NCBI RefSeq assembly: GCF_001488575.1
Contig: NZ_LN831302.1
Location: 1,984,001 to 2,048,000, forward strand
DNA from: Halobacterium hubeiense
Lineage (GTDB): Archaea > Halobacteriota > Halobacteria > Halobacteriales > Halobacteriaceae
DNA length: 64,000 nucleotides
Reading direction: 5' to 3'
This document shows, piece after piece, positions 36,422 through 46,266 of this stretch (within the stretch, counting starts at the first letter, position 1; every line of letters begins with the position of its first letter). The notes beneath the pieces were generated by a model. That model did no database searches. It had not been told where the DNA came from and saw only the letters and a list, made by a program, of their open reading frames with translations. The position numbers and the translations under genes are program-made.

Positions 36422-37669
36422 ATGACCCTCGACCCCGTCCACTTCGACGGCATCGCGGACCTCGCGAGCCGCATCCGCCACGAGGTGGACGCCGAGGAGC
36501 ACCGCGACGTCGCCGAGGAGACGTGGGCGAACTACCTCGACCCGCTGTACGGCGACGACGGCCCCGTGCTCGAACCGCTCGACGAACAGCGCCGCTCCGC
36601 CGCGGATGTCGAGGAACTGGCGCTCCAGCCGTCGCCGTTCGACACCGCCCACGGCCTCGACTCCGGCACCATCAACCCGAAGACGTTCAAGAACGGGCTC
36701 GTGTTGGACCTCGCGCAGGCCGCGATGAGCGCGACGCCCAGCGACCTCGACCTCCACCGCTCGCGCACCGTCATCACGAGCGTCCACTCCAACGACGCCA
36801 CCGTCCGCACCGACACCGACTGGCGCAAGTGGGACGAGGGGTACAGCCGCGGCCGCATCGTCCACACCACGCCGCTGGCCCGCGACCAGGAGCGCGTCGT
36901 CCACGGGCTCGCGCTCTACCTCGCGGAGAGCCACCACGCCCTCGAACACGCCGACGCCGTGGACGACCTCCTCCTCCTAGATGGCCCGGTCTACCCGAAG
37001 CAGCTCGTGAACTGGGCGGACCGCCACGCCAGCCTCGCGGACCTCGTCACCGAGAACGAGCTCGTCGGCGAAGTGCTGGAGAACTACGTGCGCCTCGTCG
37101 AGCGCCTCGCCGAGAAGGACGTGCCGCTGGCGGGCTTCGTGAAGAGTCCGGCGAGCCAGGCGCTCGTGCGCGCGCTCCGCGACCGCGGCCGGCCGACCCC
37201 GTGGGCCAGCGACGCCGCGTTCTTCGGGCAGGTGCTGGAGCGCCGCGAGTTCGACGGCCAGGAGTACCACCGCATCACGGACGAACTCGCGTGGACGGGG
37301 TGGTTCACGTCCACGCTCGGCGCCGACGGCGTGTTCGCGGACGCGAGCGAACTCGGCGTCGAACGCGAACTCCCCGCGGAGTGCTACGAGGTCGCGTTCT
37401 TCGTTGTCTACGACCCCCGCACGGACCTCGTGCACAAGGTCGAGTTGCCGCGCGCGTTCGCCGACAGCGAGGACTGCCGGGACGCCGTCGAGCGCTACGT
37501 CACCAGTCAGGTCGCCGCGGAAGCCGGGCCGCCGAAGCCCGTCGGGAAGGCCGACGAGCTCGCGCGCATCGGCGCCACCGAGAAGGAGGAACTCGTGCGC
37601 AAGCTCGAACGCTCCTTCGACAGCCGCCGCGACGAGAACTACGACGACCAGCGCTGGCCCGACGCCTGA
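36422..37669 (+). CDS. nurA: DNA double-strand-break repair nuclease NurA
   Basis: 415 aa from the ATG at 36422. NurA is the 5'-3' nuclease that works with the HerA translocase and Mre11-Rad50 in DNA end resection. The catalytic-type motif HGLDSGTINPKTFKNGL carries the first Asp; a second conserved site is DLLLLDGPVYPKQL, and a C-terminal FFVVYDPRTDLVHKVELPR fits the NurA fold. HerA is encoded about 3 kb downstream at 40520 on the same strand, with an ABC pair and a small gene between. Confidence 0.85.
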   Translation: MTLDPVHFDGIADLASRIRHEVDAEEHRDVAEETWANYLDPLYGDDGPVLEPLDEQRRSAADVEELALQPSPFDTAHGLDSGTINPKTFKNGLVLDLAQAAMSATPSDLDLHRSRTVITSVHSNDATVRTDTDWRKWDEGYSRGRIVHTTPLARDQERVVHGLALYLAESHHALEHADAVDDLLLLDGPVYPKQLVNWADRHASLADLVTENELVGEVLENYVRLVERLAEKDVPLAGFVKSPASQALVRALRDRGRPTPWASDAAFFGQVLERREFDGQEYHRITDELAWTGWFTSTLGADGVFADASELGVERELPAECYEVAFFVVYDPRTDLVHKVELPRAFADSEDCRDAVERYVTSQVAAEAGPPKPVGKADELARIGATEKEELVRKLERSFDSRRDENYDDQRWPDA

Positions 37670-37693
37670 TTGCGCGGTCCGCGAACCCGCGTC

Positions 37694-37703
37694 CATCTTT
37701 AAG
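37694..37703 (+). promoter_or_regulatory. TATA box of the ABC exporter operon
   Basis: catctttaag ends 26 bases before the ATG at 37729, so the two-gene exporter operon starts from its own promoter and is not just read through from nurA. Confidence 0.6.
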
Positions 37704-37728
37704 CACGGGCAGCCAGCAGTTCCCGGCA

Positions 37729-38487
37729 ATGACCGACCGCGCCATCGAGACGCGCAATCTCACGAAGCGGTACGGCGACGAGACCGCCGTCGAGGGACTG
37801 GAGCTGGCCATCCCCGCTGGCAGCGTCTACGGCTTCCTCGGGCCGAACGGCGCCGGGAAGACGACCACGATGCGGATGCTCACGACGCTCACGAGACCCA
37901 CCGACGGTACCGCGACGGTCGCGGGCGCGAACGTCGCGGACCGCGACGCCGTCGTCTCGAACGTCGGTTACCTCCCCGAGGAGCCGCCGCTGCACGCCGA
38001 ACTCACGGGCCGCGAGCAACTCCGCTACATCGCCGGTCTCCGCGACCTCCCCGAGAGCGAGGCCGAGGCGCGCATCGACGACCTGCTCGACCGCTTCTCG
38101 CTGGCCGGCGACGCCGACAAGCGCATCTCCGCGTACTCCAAGGGGATGAAACAGAAGGTCGGCATCATCCAGGCGATGCTCCACGACCCGGACGTGCTGT
38201 TCCTCGACGAGCCCACGTCCGGGCTGGACCCGCGGGCCGCCCGCACCGTCCGCGACACCATCGCCGACCTCACCGAGGGCGACGCGACCGTCTTCCTCTC
38301 GACGCACATCCTCCCGGTGGTGGACGAACTCGCGGACACCGTCGGCGTCCTCTACGACGGCCGCCTCGTCACCGAGGGCTCCCCCGACCACCTCAAGACC
38401 CGCGCGGAAGCCGGCGACGAGCGCACGCTCGAAGACGTCTTCCTCGAAGTCACCGGCGGCATCGGCGACGCCGCCGAGGAGGGCTGA
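37729..38487 (+). CDS. ABC transporter ATP-binding protein
   Basis: 252 aa. Walker A FLGPNGAGKTTTMRML, Q-loop VGYLPEEPPL, signature AYSKGMKQKVGI (a variant of LSGGQ), Walker B DVLFLDEPTSGLD and the switch His in STHILPVVDEL. Of the Nat/CcmA type for export or for ABC-2 membrane proteins. The stop is 1 bp before the permease ATG, so the two are one operon. Substrate unknown. Confidence 0.92.
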   Translation: MTDRAIETRNLTKRYGDETAVEGLELAIPAGSVYGFLGPNGAGKTTTMRMLTTLTRPTDGTATVAGANVADRDAVVSNVGYLPEEPPLHAELTGREQLRYIAGLRDLPESEAEARIDDLLDRFSLAGDADKRISAYSKGMKQKVGIIQAMLHDPDVLFLDEPTSGLDPRAARTVRDTIADLTEGDATVFLSTHILPVVDELADTVGVLYDGRLVTEGSPDHLKTRAEAGDERTLEDVFLEVTGGIGDAAEEG

Positions 38488-38488
38488 G

Positions 38489-40096
38489 ATGCCGGCGTTC
38501 CCGGACCCCGACCACGCCGTCCGCATCGCCGCGAACGAGCTCCGCATCGCGTGGCGGAAGCTCCGCGGGAAGAGCACCGCCCAGCTCGCGTCCGTCGGCA
38601 TCGTCGTCCTCTTCGGCGTCGCGTTCACCGCAGCGGCCGCCTACGGCGCGTACCTCGGCGGTCGCGGCGTCGCGACCGACCCCGGCGACGTGAGTTCGCT
38701 CCTCGGCCTCGTGCCCGCCGCGCTCGCCACCCTCACGCTGTTCATGGCAGCGTACATGACCGTCATCCAGCTCGGCGACGTCGACGCCCGCGACGGCTAC
38801 CTCACGACGGTCCCCGCGCGAGACGTGGTCGGCGGGCTGCTGCTCGCTGGCTACGTGCGCGCGTCCGGTCTGTTCGTCGCGCCGCTGCTGGTCGCGTCGG
38901 TCGCGTTCGCGGTCGGCGCGGGCTCGCCGCTATCGCTCCCGCTTGCCGCGCTCGCCGTGCTCGCACTCACCGCCACCGCGTTCCTCGTCGGCTTCCCGGT
39001 CGGCGCCGCGATAGCTTACCTCGGCAGCCGGTCGGCGCTCGTCGCGCGATTCAAGACCGTCATCGGCGCCGTCGTCTTCCTCGCGTACTTCTGGCTCATC
39101 GTCTCCGGCACGTTCGACGAGGTCGTCGACCCGATCCTCGACGTCGCGGAAGCCTCGCCGGTGTCGTGGTACGCCGACCTCGCCACCCTCGCCGTCGTCC
39201 CGGGCGCGAGCGCGGCGAAAGCCGGAGCCGTCGTCGTCGGCTCGGTCGTCCTCGGCGCGGGCGGCGTGCTCGCGAGCGTCCGGCTCTCCGAGCGCCGCTG
39301 GTACACCGAGAGCGTCGAAGCCGGCGAGCGCGAGACCGACTCCGTCGCCGGCGGTCGGCTCGACCGCCTCGTCGGCCGACGCCCCGCGTGGGTCGCGCGC
39401 AAGAGCTGGCTGCGCGCCCGCCGCGCCCCCATCCGACTCGTCTTCGTCGCGTACCCGGCGTTCCTGCTCGTGACGCCAGTGCAGGCCAGCGTCGAAGCCG
39501 GCCGCGTCACCGCGTCGCTCCCGCCGTCGGTCGCGCTGTACGGCGCGTGGATGACCGGCGCCGCGTTCACGCTCAACCCCCTCGGCGACGAGGGCGCGGT
39601 GCTCCCGGTCACCGCGATTTCCGGCGTCTCCGGCCGCGAGTTCGTCGGCGGGCTCGTCGTCGCCAGCGCCGTCTTCGGCGCCCCCCTCACGCTCGCGGTC
39701 GCCGGCGGGCTCGCGCTCGCCAGCCCGCTCCCGCCCGTCGCGCTCGCGTGCACGGTCGTCGCTGCCGTCGTCCTCCCGGTCCTCGCCGCCGCGCTCGCGG
39801 CCGGCGTCGGCACGACCTACCCGAAGTACGACGCCACCAACGTCAGCCGCAGCCGCGAGGTCGTCGTCCCGTCGATGTGGGCGTTCGGCGTCTACACGCT
39901 CGCGTTCCTGCTCACCGCCGGCATCGCTACCGCCGTCCAAGTCCCCGCGGCCGCCGGCGCGCTCGCGAACGCGGTCGGCGTCACCGACGCCGCTGCCCAC
40001 GTCGGCGCGCTCGCTGTCGGCGTGCTCCTCACGGGCGTACTGGCGACCGTCTCGGTCAGAATCGCGGTGCGCGCGTTCGACGACTACACCGCCTAG
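38489..40096 (+). CDS. ABC-2-like transporter permease
   Basis: 535 aa with about 12 hydrophobic helices in two groups (residues 30-260 and 330-530) separated by a charged loop (RRAPIRLVFVA region). No binding protein is adjacent, consistent with an exporter. Immediately follows its ATPase at 37729. The stop overlaps the stop of a minus-strand gene at 40093 by three bases. Confidence 0.82.
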   Translation: MPAFPDPDHAVRIAANELRIAWRKLRGKSTAQLASVGIVVLFGVAFTAAAAYGAYLGGRGVATDPGDVSSLLGLVPAALATLTLFMAAYMTVIQLGDVDARDGYLTTVPARDVVGGLLLAGYVRASGLFVAPLLVASVAFAVGAGSPLSLPLAALAVLALTATAFLVGFPVGAAIAYLGSRSALVARFKTVIGAVVFLAYFWLIVSGTFDEVVDPILDVAEASPVSWYADLATLAVVPGASAAKAGAVVVGSVVLGAGGVLASVRLSERRWYTESVEAGERETDSVAGGRLDRLVGRRPAWVARKSWLRARRAPIRLVFVAYPAFLLVTPVQASVEAGRVTASLPPSVALYGAWMTGAAFTLNPLGDEGAVLPVTAISGVSGREFVGGLVVASAVFGAPLTLAVAGGLALASPLPPVALACTVVAAVVLPVLAAALAAGVGTTYPKYDATNVSRSREVVVPSMWAFGVYTLAFLLTAGIATAVQVPAAAGALANAVGVTDAAAHVGALAVGVLLTGVLATVSVRIAVRAFDDYTA

Positions 40097-40434
40097 AGTT
40101 GGGCCTCGTGCTCGGGCTCGACCTCGATAGCGACGTCCTCGGGGTCGACGCCGATGCGCGCGAACTGCGTGCGGACGTGCTCGCGGGCCGCCTCCAGCGC
40201 CTTCTCGCGCGTGTCGAACCCGCGCGGCATCGGCGACTCGAAGGCGACGTTGACGTCCTGCCCGCCGACTTCCTGGGTGCTCCCGCCGCTCTCGACGGCG
40301 TAGAACTCGTCGCAGACCCAGACGTACGGCGCCGCCTCGTCGGGCGCGCCCTTGAACGACGGGGCGTCCTCGCCGCGCTCGTACAGCGTCCCCGTCAGCG
40401 TCGTCCCGGCCGCCGAACCGCGCACCAGCAACAT
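40093..40434 (-). CDS. Conserved haloarchaeal protein, DUF7113-like
   Basis: 113 aa from the ATG at 40434. Starts MLLVRGSAAGTTLTGTLYERGEDAPSF, with VWVCDEFYAVESGGST and a C-terminal acidic helix (EAAREHVRTQFARIGVD). No catalytic motif is visible. The DUF number is tentative. Convergent with the ABC permease. Confidence 0.65.
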   Translation of the reverse strand: MLLVRGSAAGTTLTGTLYERGEDAPSFKGAPDEAAPYVWVCDEFYAVESGGSTQEVGGQDVNVAFESPMPRGFDTREKALEAAREHVRTQFARIGVDPEDVAIEVEPEHEAQL

Positions 40435-40519
40435 GGCCCGTCGTACGGGCGCGAGCGGCATAAGCCCGCGGACGCCCGCGAGGGAAAGCGGTTAGTGCGC
40501 GCGCCGCCACGACCGGAGC

Positions 40520-42304
40520 ATGAGCGACCTCGGGGACTTCGCGGACCACGACGGCGGCGACGACGCGGCCGACGCCGACAGCGACGACGACTTCCAGCGC
40601 CCGGAGCTCGACGACACCGGCAGCGACGACGGCCTCGGCGCGCTGGCGGTCTCCGAAGGCCTGCGCATCCACGAGGACGGCCAGGAGACCGCGCTGAAGG
40701 CGTACGTCACCGCGGGCAACCGGTCGTCGGTCCGACTGGGCTCCTACCTCGTCGCGCCGTACCCCGGCGGCGAGAAGCTGTTCTGCAAGATTACTGGCCT
40801 GGAGTACGTGCAGGCGTTCCAGAGCGACGACGCCACCGAGATTCACGCCCGGCGCGCGATGCGCTCCGAAAGCGTCGACGAGCAGGACTACAAGTTCCTC
40901 GCGGAGCTGGACCCCGTCGCCGTCCTCTACCGCGATGGGGACGACCTCAAGCGCCGGATGGCCGACCGCGTGCCCAAGCCGGAGACGGTCGTCCGGGAAG
41001 CCGACGACGCCACCGAAATCAAGACCGGGCTCAAAATCCCGGAGGACGGCGTGTTCCTCGGCCACCTCTCCGTGGGCGGCGAGAAGGTCCGGACTGCCGC
41101 GGAGCCGCCGACCATCGACTACCGCGTGAAAGACGACTACGAAGCCGGCGACCCGCTCGTGTTCCGACACACGCTGGTCGCGGGCGGTACCGGCTCCGGG
41201 AAGACCCACTCCGCGAAGAACGTGCTCCGGCAGTACCTCCACGAGGACCGCCGCTACCCCGTTGACGCGGGCGGCGCGGAGCGCCGGATGGCGGTCGTCC
41301 AGTTCGACCCGCAGGACGAGTACGCGCAGATGCACGACGACAACCCCGACGCCGACGCCAACGACGAGCGCCGCTGGGAGACGCAGGGACTGGCGCACGG
41401 CGGCCACGACGACACGGTCGCGTTCGTGCCGAAGGTCGGGTCGGCGTCGTACGCCGCCGACCACCACGACGCCGAGCGCGTCGAGTTCACGGTGCCGTTC
41501 TCGATGGTGCGGGACAACCCGTGGCTGGTGGCGTCCAGCGGCCTCAACGACAACCAGTACGGCGCGCTCCGGCTGCTGTTAGACCGGTTCTTCGGACAGT
41601 ACGGGCAGGGCGGCACGTACGAGGAGTTCTGCTCGTTCCTCGACGACCCCGCGCTCAAGGAGGAGCTCGACGAGTCCGGGCGCGTCCACGAGGCGACCTA
41701 CGAGGCCGTGCTGCGGCGCGTCCACGGAATGCCCTCGGGACTGTTCGACCAGGACGCGCGCCCGATTACGGAGCTCGTGGAGAACCGCCAGTTCGTCCGC
41801 CCGGGCCGGCTGTCGGTAGTGCCGACCTACCACATCAGTAACTCGCGGGCCGCGGAGACGGTGGTGCTGGCGGTGTCGAGCCTGCTCGTCGACCAGAAGC
41901 TCTCGAACGACCCCGACTACGAGTCCATCAAGGAGACGCCGCTGGTGGTCGGGATGGACGAGGCGCACAACTTCCTCGCGGACGCCGACAGCGTGCAGGC
42001 GAACCAGGTCGTCGGGAAGTTCACGGAGGCCGCCAAGCAGGGCCGCAAGGAGCGCCTCGGCCTGTTCCTCATCACGCAGGACCCGCAGGACATCGCCGAC
42101 CCCGTGTTCAAGCAGGTGAACACGACGGTCGTGTTGAACCTCGGGGACGAGGACGCCATCAACGCCGTGAACATTCCGGCGTCGCTGCAGTCGAAAGTCC
42201 CCTACATGGAGAAGGGGCAGATGGTCGTCTACTCGCCGGACAACTCCGAACCGGTCGAGATTCAGGGACTGCCGACGTGTCTGACGCGACACGGCCGGGA
42301 CTGA
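40520..42304 (+). CDS. herA: HerA-family DNA translocase/helicase
   Basis: 594 aa. FtsK-HerA ATPase that pumps DNA with NurA at broken ends. Very acidic N-terminus (1-40), HAS-barrel (about 45-140), then the RecA core: Walker A AGGTGSGKTHSAKN (about 221-234), RMAVVQFDPQDEYAQM (Walker-B-like strand), VVGMDEAHNFLADADS (Walker B), and RLGLFLITQDPQDIADPV (sensor/Gln). C-terminal QGLPTCLTRHGRD. The nuclease partner NurA is at 36422. A DNA-repair role is known for the family. Confidence 0.92.
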   Translation: MSDLGDFADHDGGDDAADADSDDDFQRPELDDTGSDDGLGALAVSEGLRIHEDGQETALKAYVTAGNRSSVRLGSYLVAPYPGGEKLFCKITGLEYVQAFQSDDATEIHARRAMRSESVDEQDYKFLAELDPVAVLYRDGDDLKRRMADRVPKPETVVREADDATEIKTGLKIPEDGVFLGHLSVGGEKVRTAAEPPTIDYRVKDDYEAGDPLVFRHTLVAGGTGSGKTHSAKNVLRQYLHEDRRYPVDAGGAERRMAVVQFDPQDEYAQMHDDNPDADANDERRWETQGLAHGGHDDTVAFVPKVGSASYAADHHDAERVEFTVPFSMVRDNPWLVASSGLNDNQYGALRLLLDRFFGQYGQGGTYEEFCSFLDDPALKEELDESGRVHEATYEAVLRRVHGMPSGLFDQDARPITELVENRQFVRPGRLSVVPTYHISNSRAAETVVLAVSSLLVDQKLSNDPDYESIKETPLVVGMDEAHNFLADADSVQANQVVGKFTEAAKQGRKERLGLFLITQDPQDIADPVFKQVNTTVVLNLGDEDAINAVNIPASLQSKVPYMEKGQMVVYSPDNSEPVEIQGLPTCLTRHGRD

Positions 42305-42374
42305 CCACCGCCCCGTCGGGCGGTCCGCGGCCCATAGAACTTTCACCCGGGCTGGTCAATTTCGAGGCGACACC

Positions 42375-42800
42375 ATGACGAAGATTCTCGTTCCCGTCGA
42401 CGGCTCCGAGCAGTCCAAAGAAGCACTCGAATACGCCCTCGAACACTTCAAGGACGCCGAAATCACGGCTATCAACGTCATCGACCCCATCGAGGCCGGC
42501 TACACGGCGCAGGCGACCGTGCCGGGCTACTCCGAGGAGTGGTTCGAGCAGGCGAAAGACGCCGCCGAGGAGCTGTTCGACGAGGCCGAAGAGACCGCCG
42601 GCGAGTACGACACGGACATCGACACGACCACCGAAGTCGGGCGACCGAGCCGCGCCATCGTCGAGTACGCCGAGGAGAACGACTTCGACCACGTCGTGAT
42701 GGGGAGCCACGGCCGCTCGGGCGTCTCCCGCATCCTCCTCGGCAGCGTCGCCGAGAGCGTCGTGCGGCGTTCGCCGGTGCCGGTGACAATCGTCCGCTAG
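42375..42800 (+). CDS. Universal stress protein UspA
   Basis: 141 aa single-domain Usp. The ATP-binding motif is intact: VMGSHGRSGVSRILLGSVAESV (G-x2-G-x9-GS). Start MTKILVPVDGSEQSKEAL is typical. Cytoplasmic, a dimer by family; induced by stress in other organisms. Downstream (42801-43128) lies a gene-free stretch with a dispersed repeat. Confidence 0.93.
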   Translation: MTKILVPVDGSEQSKEALEYALEHFKDAEITAINVIDPIEAGYTAQATVPGYSEEWFEQAKDAAEELFDEAEETAGEYDTDIDTTTEVGRPSRAIVEYAEENDFDHVVMGSHGRSGVSRILLGSVAESVVRRSPVPVTIVR

Positions 42801-43128
42801 AGCTGACAGGCGGCGCGAAGTACGCAGGCTGGTTCGCCGCACTCCCGCCTCAACCGACCTGCGCTGGATTCAGGTCACGGCCCGGGTTGGTCCCGCTCTC
42901 CTACTTGAACCTACGCAGCAGGTAGGCTTCTGCCAATCGAACAACCGACGAGCTAGCATCCGCGAGCGAGCGGCTTGAAAAGCCCGAGCGAAGCGGTTCA
43001 CTGCACGAGCGAACGAAGTGAGCGAGTGCAGGCCGACGACTGAGCGGAACGTAGTGGAGCAAAGGAGGAGTGCTTTTGGTGTCGGTTTTGCCGAGCGCGC
43101 CGAAGGCGCGCGCAGCGCAAAAGCGCCC
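42801..43128. other. 328-bp gene-free stretch
   Basis: Lies between the uspA stop and the stop of the minus-strand ATPase gene (convergent). The first ~150 bp have short inverted repeats, for example cctac(gcagcag)gtagg near 42910. The remainder is copy A of the dispersed repeat (42950-43128). No small gene with a promoter was found here. Confidence 0.6.
42950..43128 (-). repeat. Dispersed structured element, copy A
   Basis: Read on the minus strand it starts at the ATPase gene's stop codon and runs to about 42950. It shares, in order, the blocks CTTTTGCGCTGCG, CTCGGCAAAA, CCAAAAGCAC, AGTCG, GTGAA, CGCTCGGGCTTT, CAAGCCGCT and ATGCTAGC with copy B at 58373. Between those blocks, hairpins differ in sequence but keep pairing: here GCGCGCC-TTCG-GGCGCGC and TGCACGAGC/GCTCGTGCA-like arms. 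See findings. Confidence 0.65.
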
Positions 43129-44304
43129 TCAGAAGATATTCGCCTGCCGATACACGGAGATACCCTGGTGGGTAATCTCGTAGGGCTTGGTCTCGCGGGA
43201 GTGGTTGGCGTCCCGAATCTTCTGAATCTCGACGGCGAGCCGCGTCTCCCGGAAGTCCTCGGGGCGGATGTAGCGGAGGACGACGACGGCGTCGGTGAGG
43301 TACTCGATGATGCCGTGGCGGGAGGCGAAGGGGTTGTCCTCTGAGGCTTCGCTGGTGAGCATCGTGGTGACGCCGGCGTCCTTGAGCGCTTTCGTGAAGT
43401 CGTAGATTTCGGTGCGGCGCACGGATTGGTCGTCGTACATCATCTCCAGCAGGGAGACGGAGTCGAGGACGAGGCGGCTGGCGCCGAACTCCTCGACGAG
43501 CCGCGGGAGCTCGTTGCGGATGCTGGTGAGGGAGTTGGCCATCTCGATCGGGTCGATGTCGATGACGGCGAGGTTGCCTTCCTCGGTGTGGCGGTCGAAC
43601 TCCCAGCCCTTCTCGGTGGCGCTCTGGACGACGCGCTGGCGGGACTCCTCTAAGGTGATGTAGACGGCGCGCTCGCCGTTCTGGATGGCTTCGTGGAGGA
43701 ACTGGAGGCCGAACGTGGTCTTCCCGGTGCCGGCGCCGCCGATGGCGACGATGAGCGAGCGCTCGGGGACGCCGCCCTGCACCATCTCGTCGAGCCCCTC
43801 GATGCCGAAGTCGATGCGCGGGATGTCCGAGTCGTACTCTTCTTCCTCCTCGAAGCCGCCGGGACCGCCCGCGCCGACGTCGCCGTCGAGGTCGAACCCG
43901 AAGTCGTCCTCACCGCCTGGTGCGGCAGCACCGGCGCCGCCACCGCCGCCGAACGCCGCCGCGAAGTCGTCCTCGAAGAGGTCGTCGTCCTCGCTGCCTC
44001 CGCCCGAGGGCTCACCGCCACCGCCGAACGCCGCCGCGAAGTCGTCGACCTCGCTCTCGGGACCCGGCTCGACTCCGTCCTCGGGCTCGGCCGGCGTCGG
44101 CGACCCCGCGGTCGGCTCGTCGGACTCCGACGCTGCCTCGCCGAACGATTCCGGCGGCTCGGCTGTCTCCTCACCGGATTTGGACTCCAGCGGCTCGGCT
44201 GTCGGCGCCTCCGATTCGGCGTCGGACGGCTCCTCGTCGCTGTCCGTCTCGGTCTCCTCCGCGAAGGCTTTCTCGAACCAGTCTTCGTCGTCCTCGTCAG
44301 CCAC
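43129..44304 (-). CDS. KaiC/RadA-superfamily ATPase with long acidic N-terminus (HTR-like)
   Basis: 391 aa from the GTG at 44304 (no ATG is available upstream without antisense sequence). Residues 1-160 are low-complexity Asp/Glu/Gly/Ser. Residues 165-391 are a KaiC-like RecA domain: Walker [14 protein letters not shown] (about 188-200), Walker B RLVLDSVS (about 277-284), and the [15 protein letters not shown] entry. The N-terminal part repeats [11 protein letters not shown] (residues 87-97 and 112-122), and an earlier DWFEKAF looks related. A signalling ATPase that may bind a partner through these motifs; the partner is unknown. The dispersed repeat begins right after its stop. Confidence 0.8.
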   Translation of the reverse strand: MADEDDEDWFEKAFAEETETDSDEEPSDAESEAPTAEPLESKSGEETAEPPESFGEAASESDEPTAGSPTPAEPEDGVEPGPESEVDDFAAAFGGGGEPSGGGSEDDDLFEDDFAAAFGGGGGAGAAAPGGEDDFGFDLDGDVGAGGPGGFEEEEEYDSDIPRIDFGIEGLDEMVQGGVPERSLIVAIGGAGTGKTTFGLQFLHEAIQNGERAVYITLEESRQRVVQSATEKGWEFDRHTEEGNLAVIDIDPIEMANSLTSIRNELPRLVEEFGASRLVLDSVSLLEMMYDDQSVRRTEIYDFTKALKDAGVTTMLTSEASEDNPFASRHGIIEYLTDAVVVLRYIRPEDFRETRLAVEIQKIRDANHSRETKPYEITHQGISVYRQANIF

Positions 44305-44391
44305 GATGACGCCTCCGTACCGCGGCGCACTGCGCCGTCGGCTCCATATCGGGGTGGTCGGGTCACAGCGAAAAGTAGTTTCCGCCGCCCG

Positions 44392-44401
44392 CGGGTTTTT
44401 C
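44392..44401 (+). promoter_or_regulatory. TATA-like box of NAD kinase gene
   Basis: ggtttttcaa lies 25-34 bases before the ATG at 44426, in the 121-bp divergent region with the ATPase gene. Confidence 0.5.
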
Positions 44402-44425
44402 AAGTGCGGCACCCCGAGTGGGCGT

Positions 44426-45253
44426 ATGCGCGTTGGAATCGTCGCACAGCGGGGGAACTCGCGGGCCGCGTATCTCGCCGCGGACGTCCGCGAGATGCTC
44501 GCTGGCGAGGACGCGGAAGTGTGGCTGGACACGGCGACGGCGGACGCACTCGACGGCGACGGCCACGAGGTCGCGGAGTTCGACGCCTGCGACCTCGTGG
44601 TGAGCATCGGCGGGGACGGCACGTTCCTGTTCGCGGCGCGGGGCGCGAGGTCGACGCCGGTGCTGGGCGTGAACCTCGGGGAGGTCGGCTTCCTGAACGC
44701 GGTCGCGCCGGAGGACGCCGTCGCGGCAGTCCGTCGGGAGGTCGAGCGCTACCGGGAGACCGACGAAGTACGCCACCGCGAGGTGCCGCGGGCGGCGGCG
44801 TCGGGGGAGCGCGAGTGGTCGCTGACGCCGGCACTCAACGAGGTCGTGATTCAGGGCGACCAGCGCGGCCACGGCCGCGGCATCGACCTCGAAGTGCGCG
44901 TGGACGGGTCGCTGTTCGAGGCGACGCACGCCGACGGCGTCCTGATTGCGACGCCCACCGGGAGCACCGCGTACAATCTCAGCGAGGGCGGCCCGCTCGT
45001 ACAGCCGGGCGTGGACGCGTTCGTCGTCACCGGAATGTGCGCCGAGGAGGCGATGCCGCCGCTGTTGACACCGGTCGGCGGCGAGGTGACGGTGCGCGTG
45101 GACGGCCCGGAGTACGCGGTCGTCTCCAGCGACGGGTCGAACCGACAGCGCGTGCAGACGCCGGAAGTCATCACCGTGGAGGCGGCCGACGAGCCCGCGC
45201 GCGTCGCCGGCCCGGACTCGGATTTCTTCCAGGCGCTGAACAAGCTCAAGTAG
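44426..45253 (+). CDS. nadK: NAD kinase
   Basis: 275 aa. Phosphorylates NAD to NADP. GGDG motif in [20 protein letters not shown]-binding loop [22 protein letters not shown], and [21 protein letters not shown] (the conserved GSTAY). Start ATG at 44426 with the [11 protein letters not shown] head typical for haloarchaea; a TATA-like block lies upstream. Cytoplasmic. Followed by mptA after 70 bp. Confidence 0.94.
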   Translation: MRVGIVAQRGNSRAAYLAADVREMLAGEDAEVWLDTATADALDGDGHEVAEFDACDLVVSIGGDGTFLFAARGARSTPVLGVNLGEVGFLNAVAPEDAVAAVRREVERYRETDEVRHREVPRAAASGEREWSLTPALNEVVIQGDQRGHGRGIDLEVRVDGSLFEATHADGVLIATPTGSTAYNLSEGGPLVQPGVDAFVVTGMCAEEAMPPLLTPVGGEVTVRVDGPEYAVVSSDGSNRQRVQTPEVITVEAADEPARVAGPDSDFFQALNKLK

Positions 45254-45323
45254 CGGCTCGGCGAACGAGAGCGGGTCGCCGGAACGGAAAGGGTTAGTGA
45301 GCTACCAGCCTTATCGCGGGTCA

Positions 45324-46256
45324 ATGAGCAAGCAGCTGCCGGACGTGCAGGCGACGGAGCCGGAGGTTGCAGTGGGGTTGAGTCAGGTCGGCGTGACGGG
45401 CGTCGAGAAGCTCGTGAAAATCGCCCGCGAGGACAAGCGCCCCATCGTGTTGACCGCGGAGTTCGAGGTGTACGTGGACCTCCCGCAGGGCCGGAAGGGC
45501 ATCGACATGAGCCGGAACATGGAGGTCATCGACGAGACCCTCGAGGACGCCGTCTCCGAGCCGGTCTACCGGGTCGAGGAGATGTGCGGGGAGACCGCCG
45601 AGCGCCTGCTGGAGAAGCACGAGTATACGACGACGGCCACCGTCGAGATGGAGGCGGAGCTGATGATTCAGGACGAGACGCCCGCGAGCGGCCTGCCGAC
45701 GCAGGGCACCGTGGACATCGTCGCGTCCGCGACCGCCGAGGAGGGCGAGCCGACCCGCGAGGAGATCGGCGCGCGCGTCGTCGGCATGACCGTCTGCCCG
45801 TGCAGTCAGCAGATGATGAGTCAGACCGCCCGCGAGAAGCTCGCTGACCTCGGCGTCGGCGAGGACGACGTCCGGGAGTTCCTGCAGGAGGTCCCGCAGG
45901 CCGGGCACAGCCAGCGCGGGCACGCAACGCTCACCATCGAGACCTCCGGCGACCCCGACGTGGACCTGATGGACGTCGTGGACGTCGCGCGGGACTCGAT
46001 GAGCGCGCGCATCTACAACCTCGCGAAGCGCCCCGACGAGGACCACATGACCTACGCCGCGCACGCGAACGCGAAGTTCGTGGAGGACTGCGTGCGCTCG
46101 ATGGCGGAGGGCGTCGTCGCGGAGTTCGACCACCTCGACGACGACGCGGTGGTGACGATGAAGCAGTCCAACGACGAGTCCATCCACCAGCACAACGCCC
46201 ACGCCGAGCGCGTCGCGGAGTTCGGCGCGCTCGAACAGGAAGTCAACGGGGAGTGA
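45324..46256 (+). CDS. mptA: GTP cyclohydrolase MptA
   Basis: 310 aa. Fe(II)-dependent type IB (FolE2-related) enzyme that turns GTP into 7,8-dihydro-D-neopterin 2',3'-cyclic phosphate in archaeal pterin synthesis. The metal-binding Cys is in [23 protein letters not shown], with the ligand-type Glu and His later ([18 protein letters not shown]). N-terminus [24 protein letters not shown] is the family signature. A 9-codon longer start exists but the ATG at 45324 fits the conserved head. Confidence 0.95.
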   Translation: MSKQLPDVQATEPEVAVGLSQVGVTGVEKLVKIAREDKRPIVLTAEFEVYVDLPQGRKGIDMSRNMEVIDETLEDAVSEPVYRVEEMCGETAERLLEKHEYTTTATVEMEAELMIQDETPASGLPTQGTVDIVASATAEEGEPTREEIGARVVGMTVCPCSQQMMSQTAREKLADLGVGEDDVREFLQEVPQAGHSQRGHATLTIETSGDPDVDLMDVVDVARDSMSARIYNLAKRPDEDHMTYAAHANAKFVEDCVRSMAEGVVAEFDHLDDDAVVTMKQSNDESIHQHNAHAERVAEFGALEQEVNGE

Positions 46257-46266
46257 GCCGCGGCGG

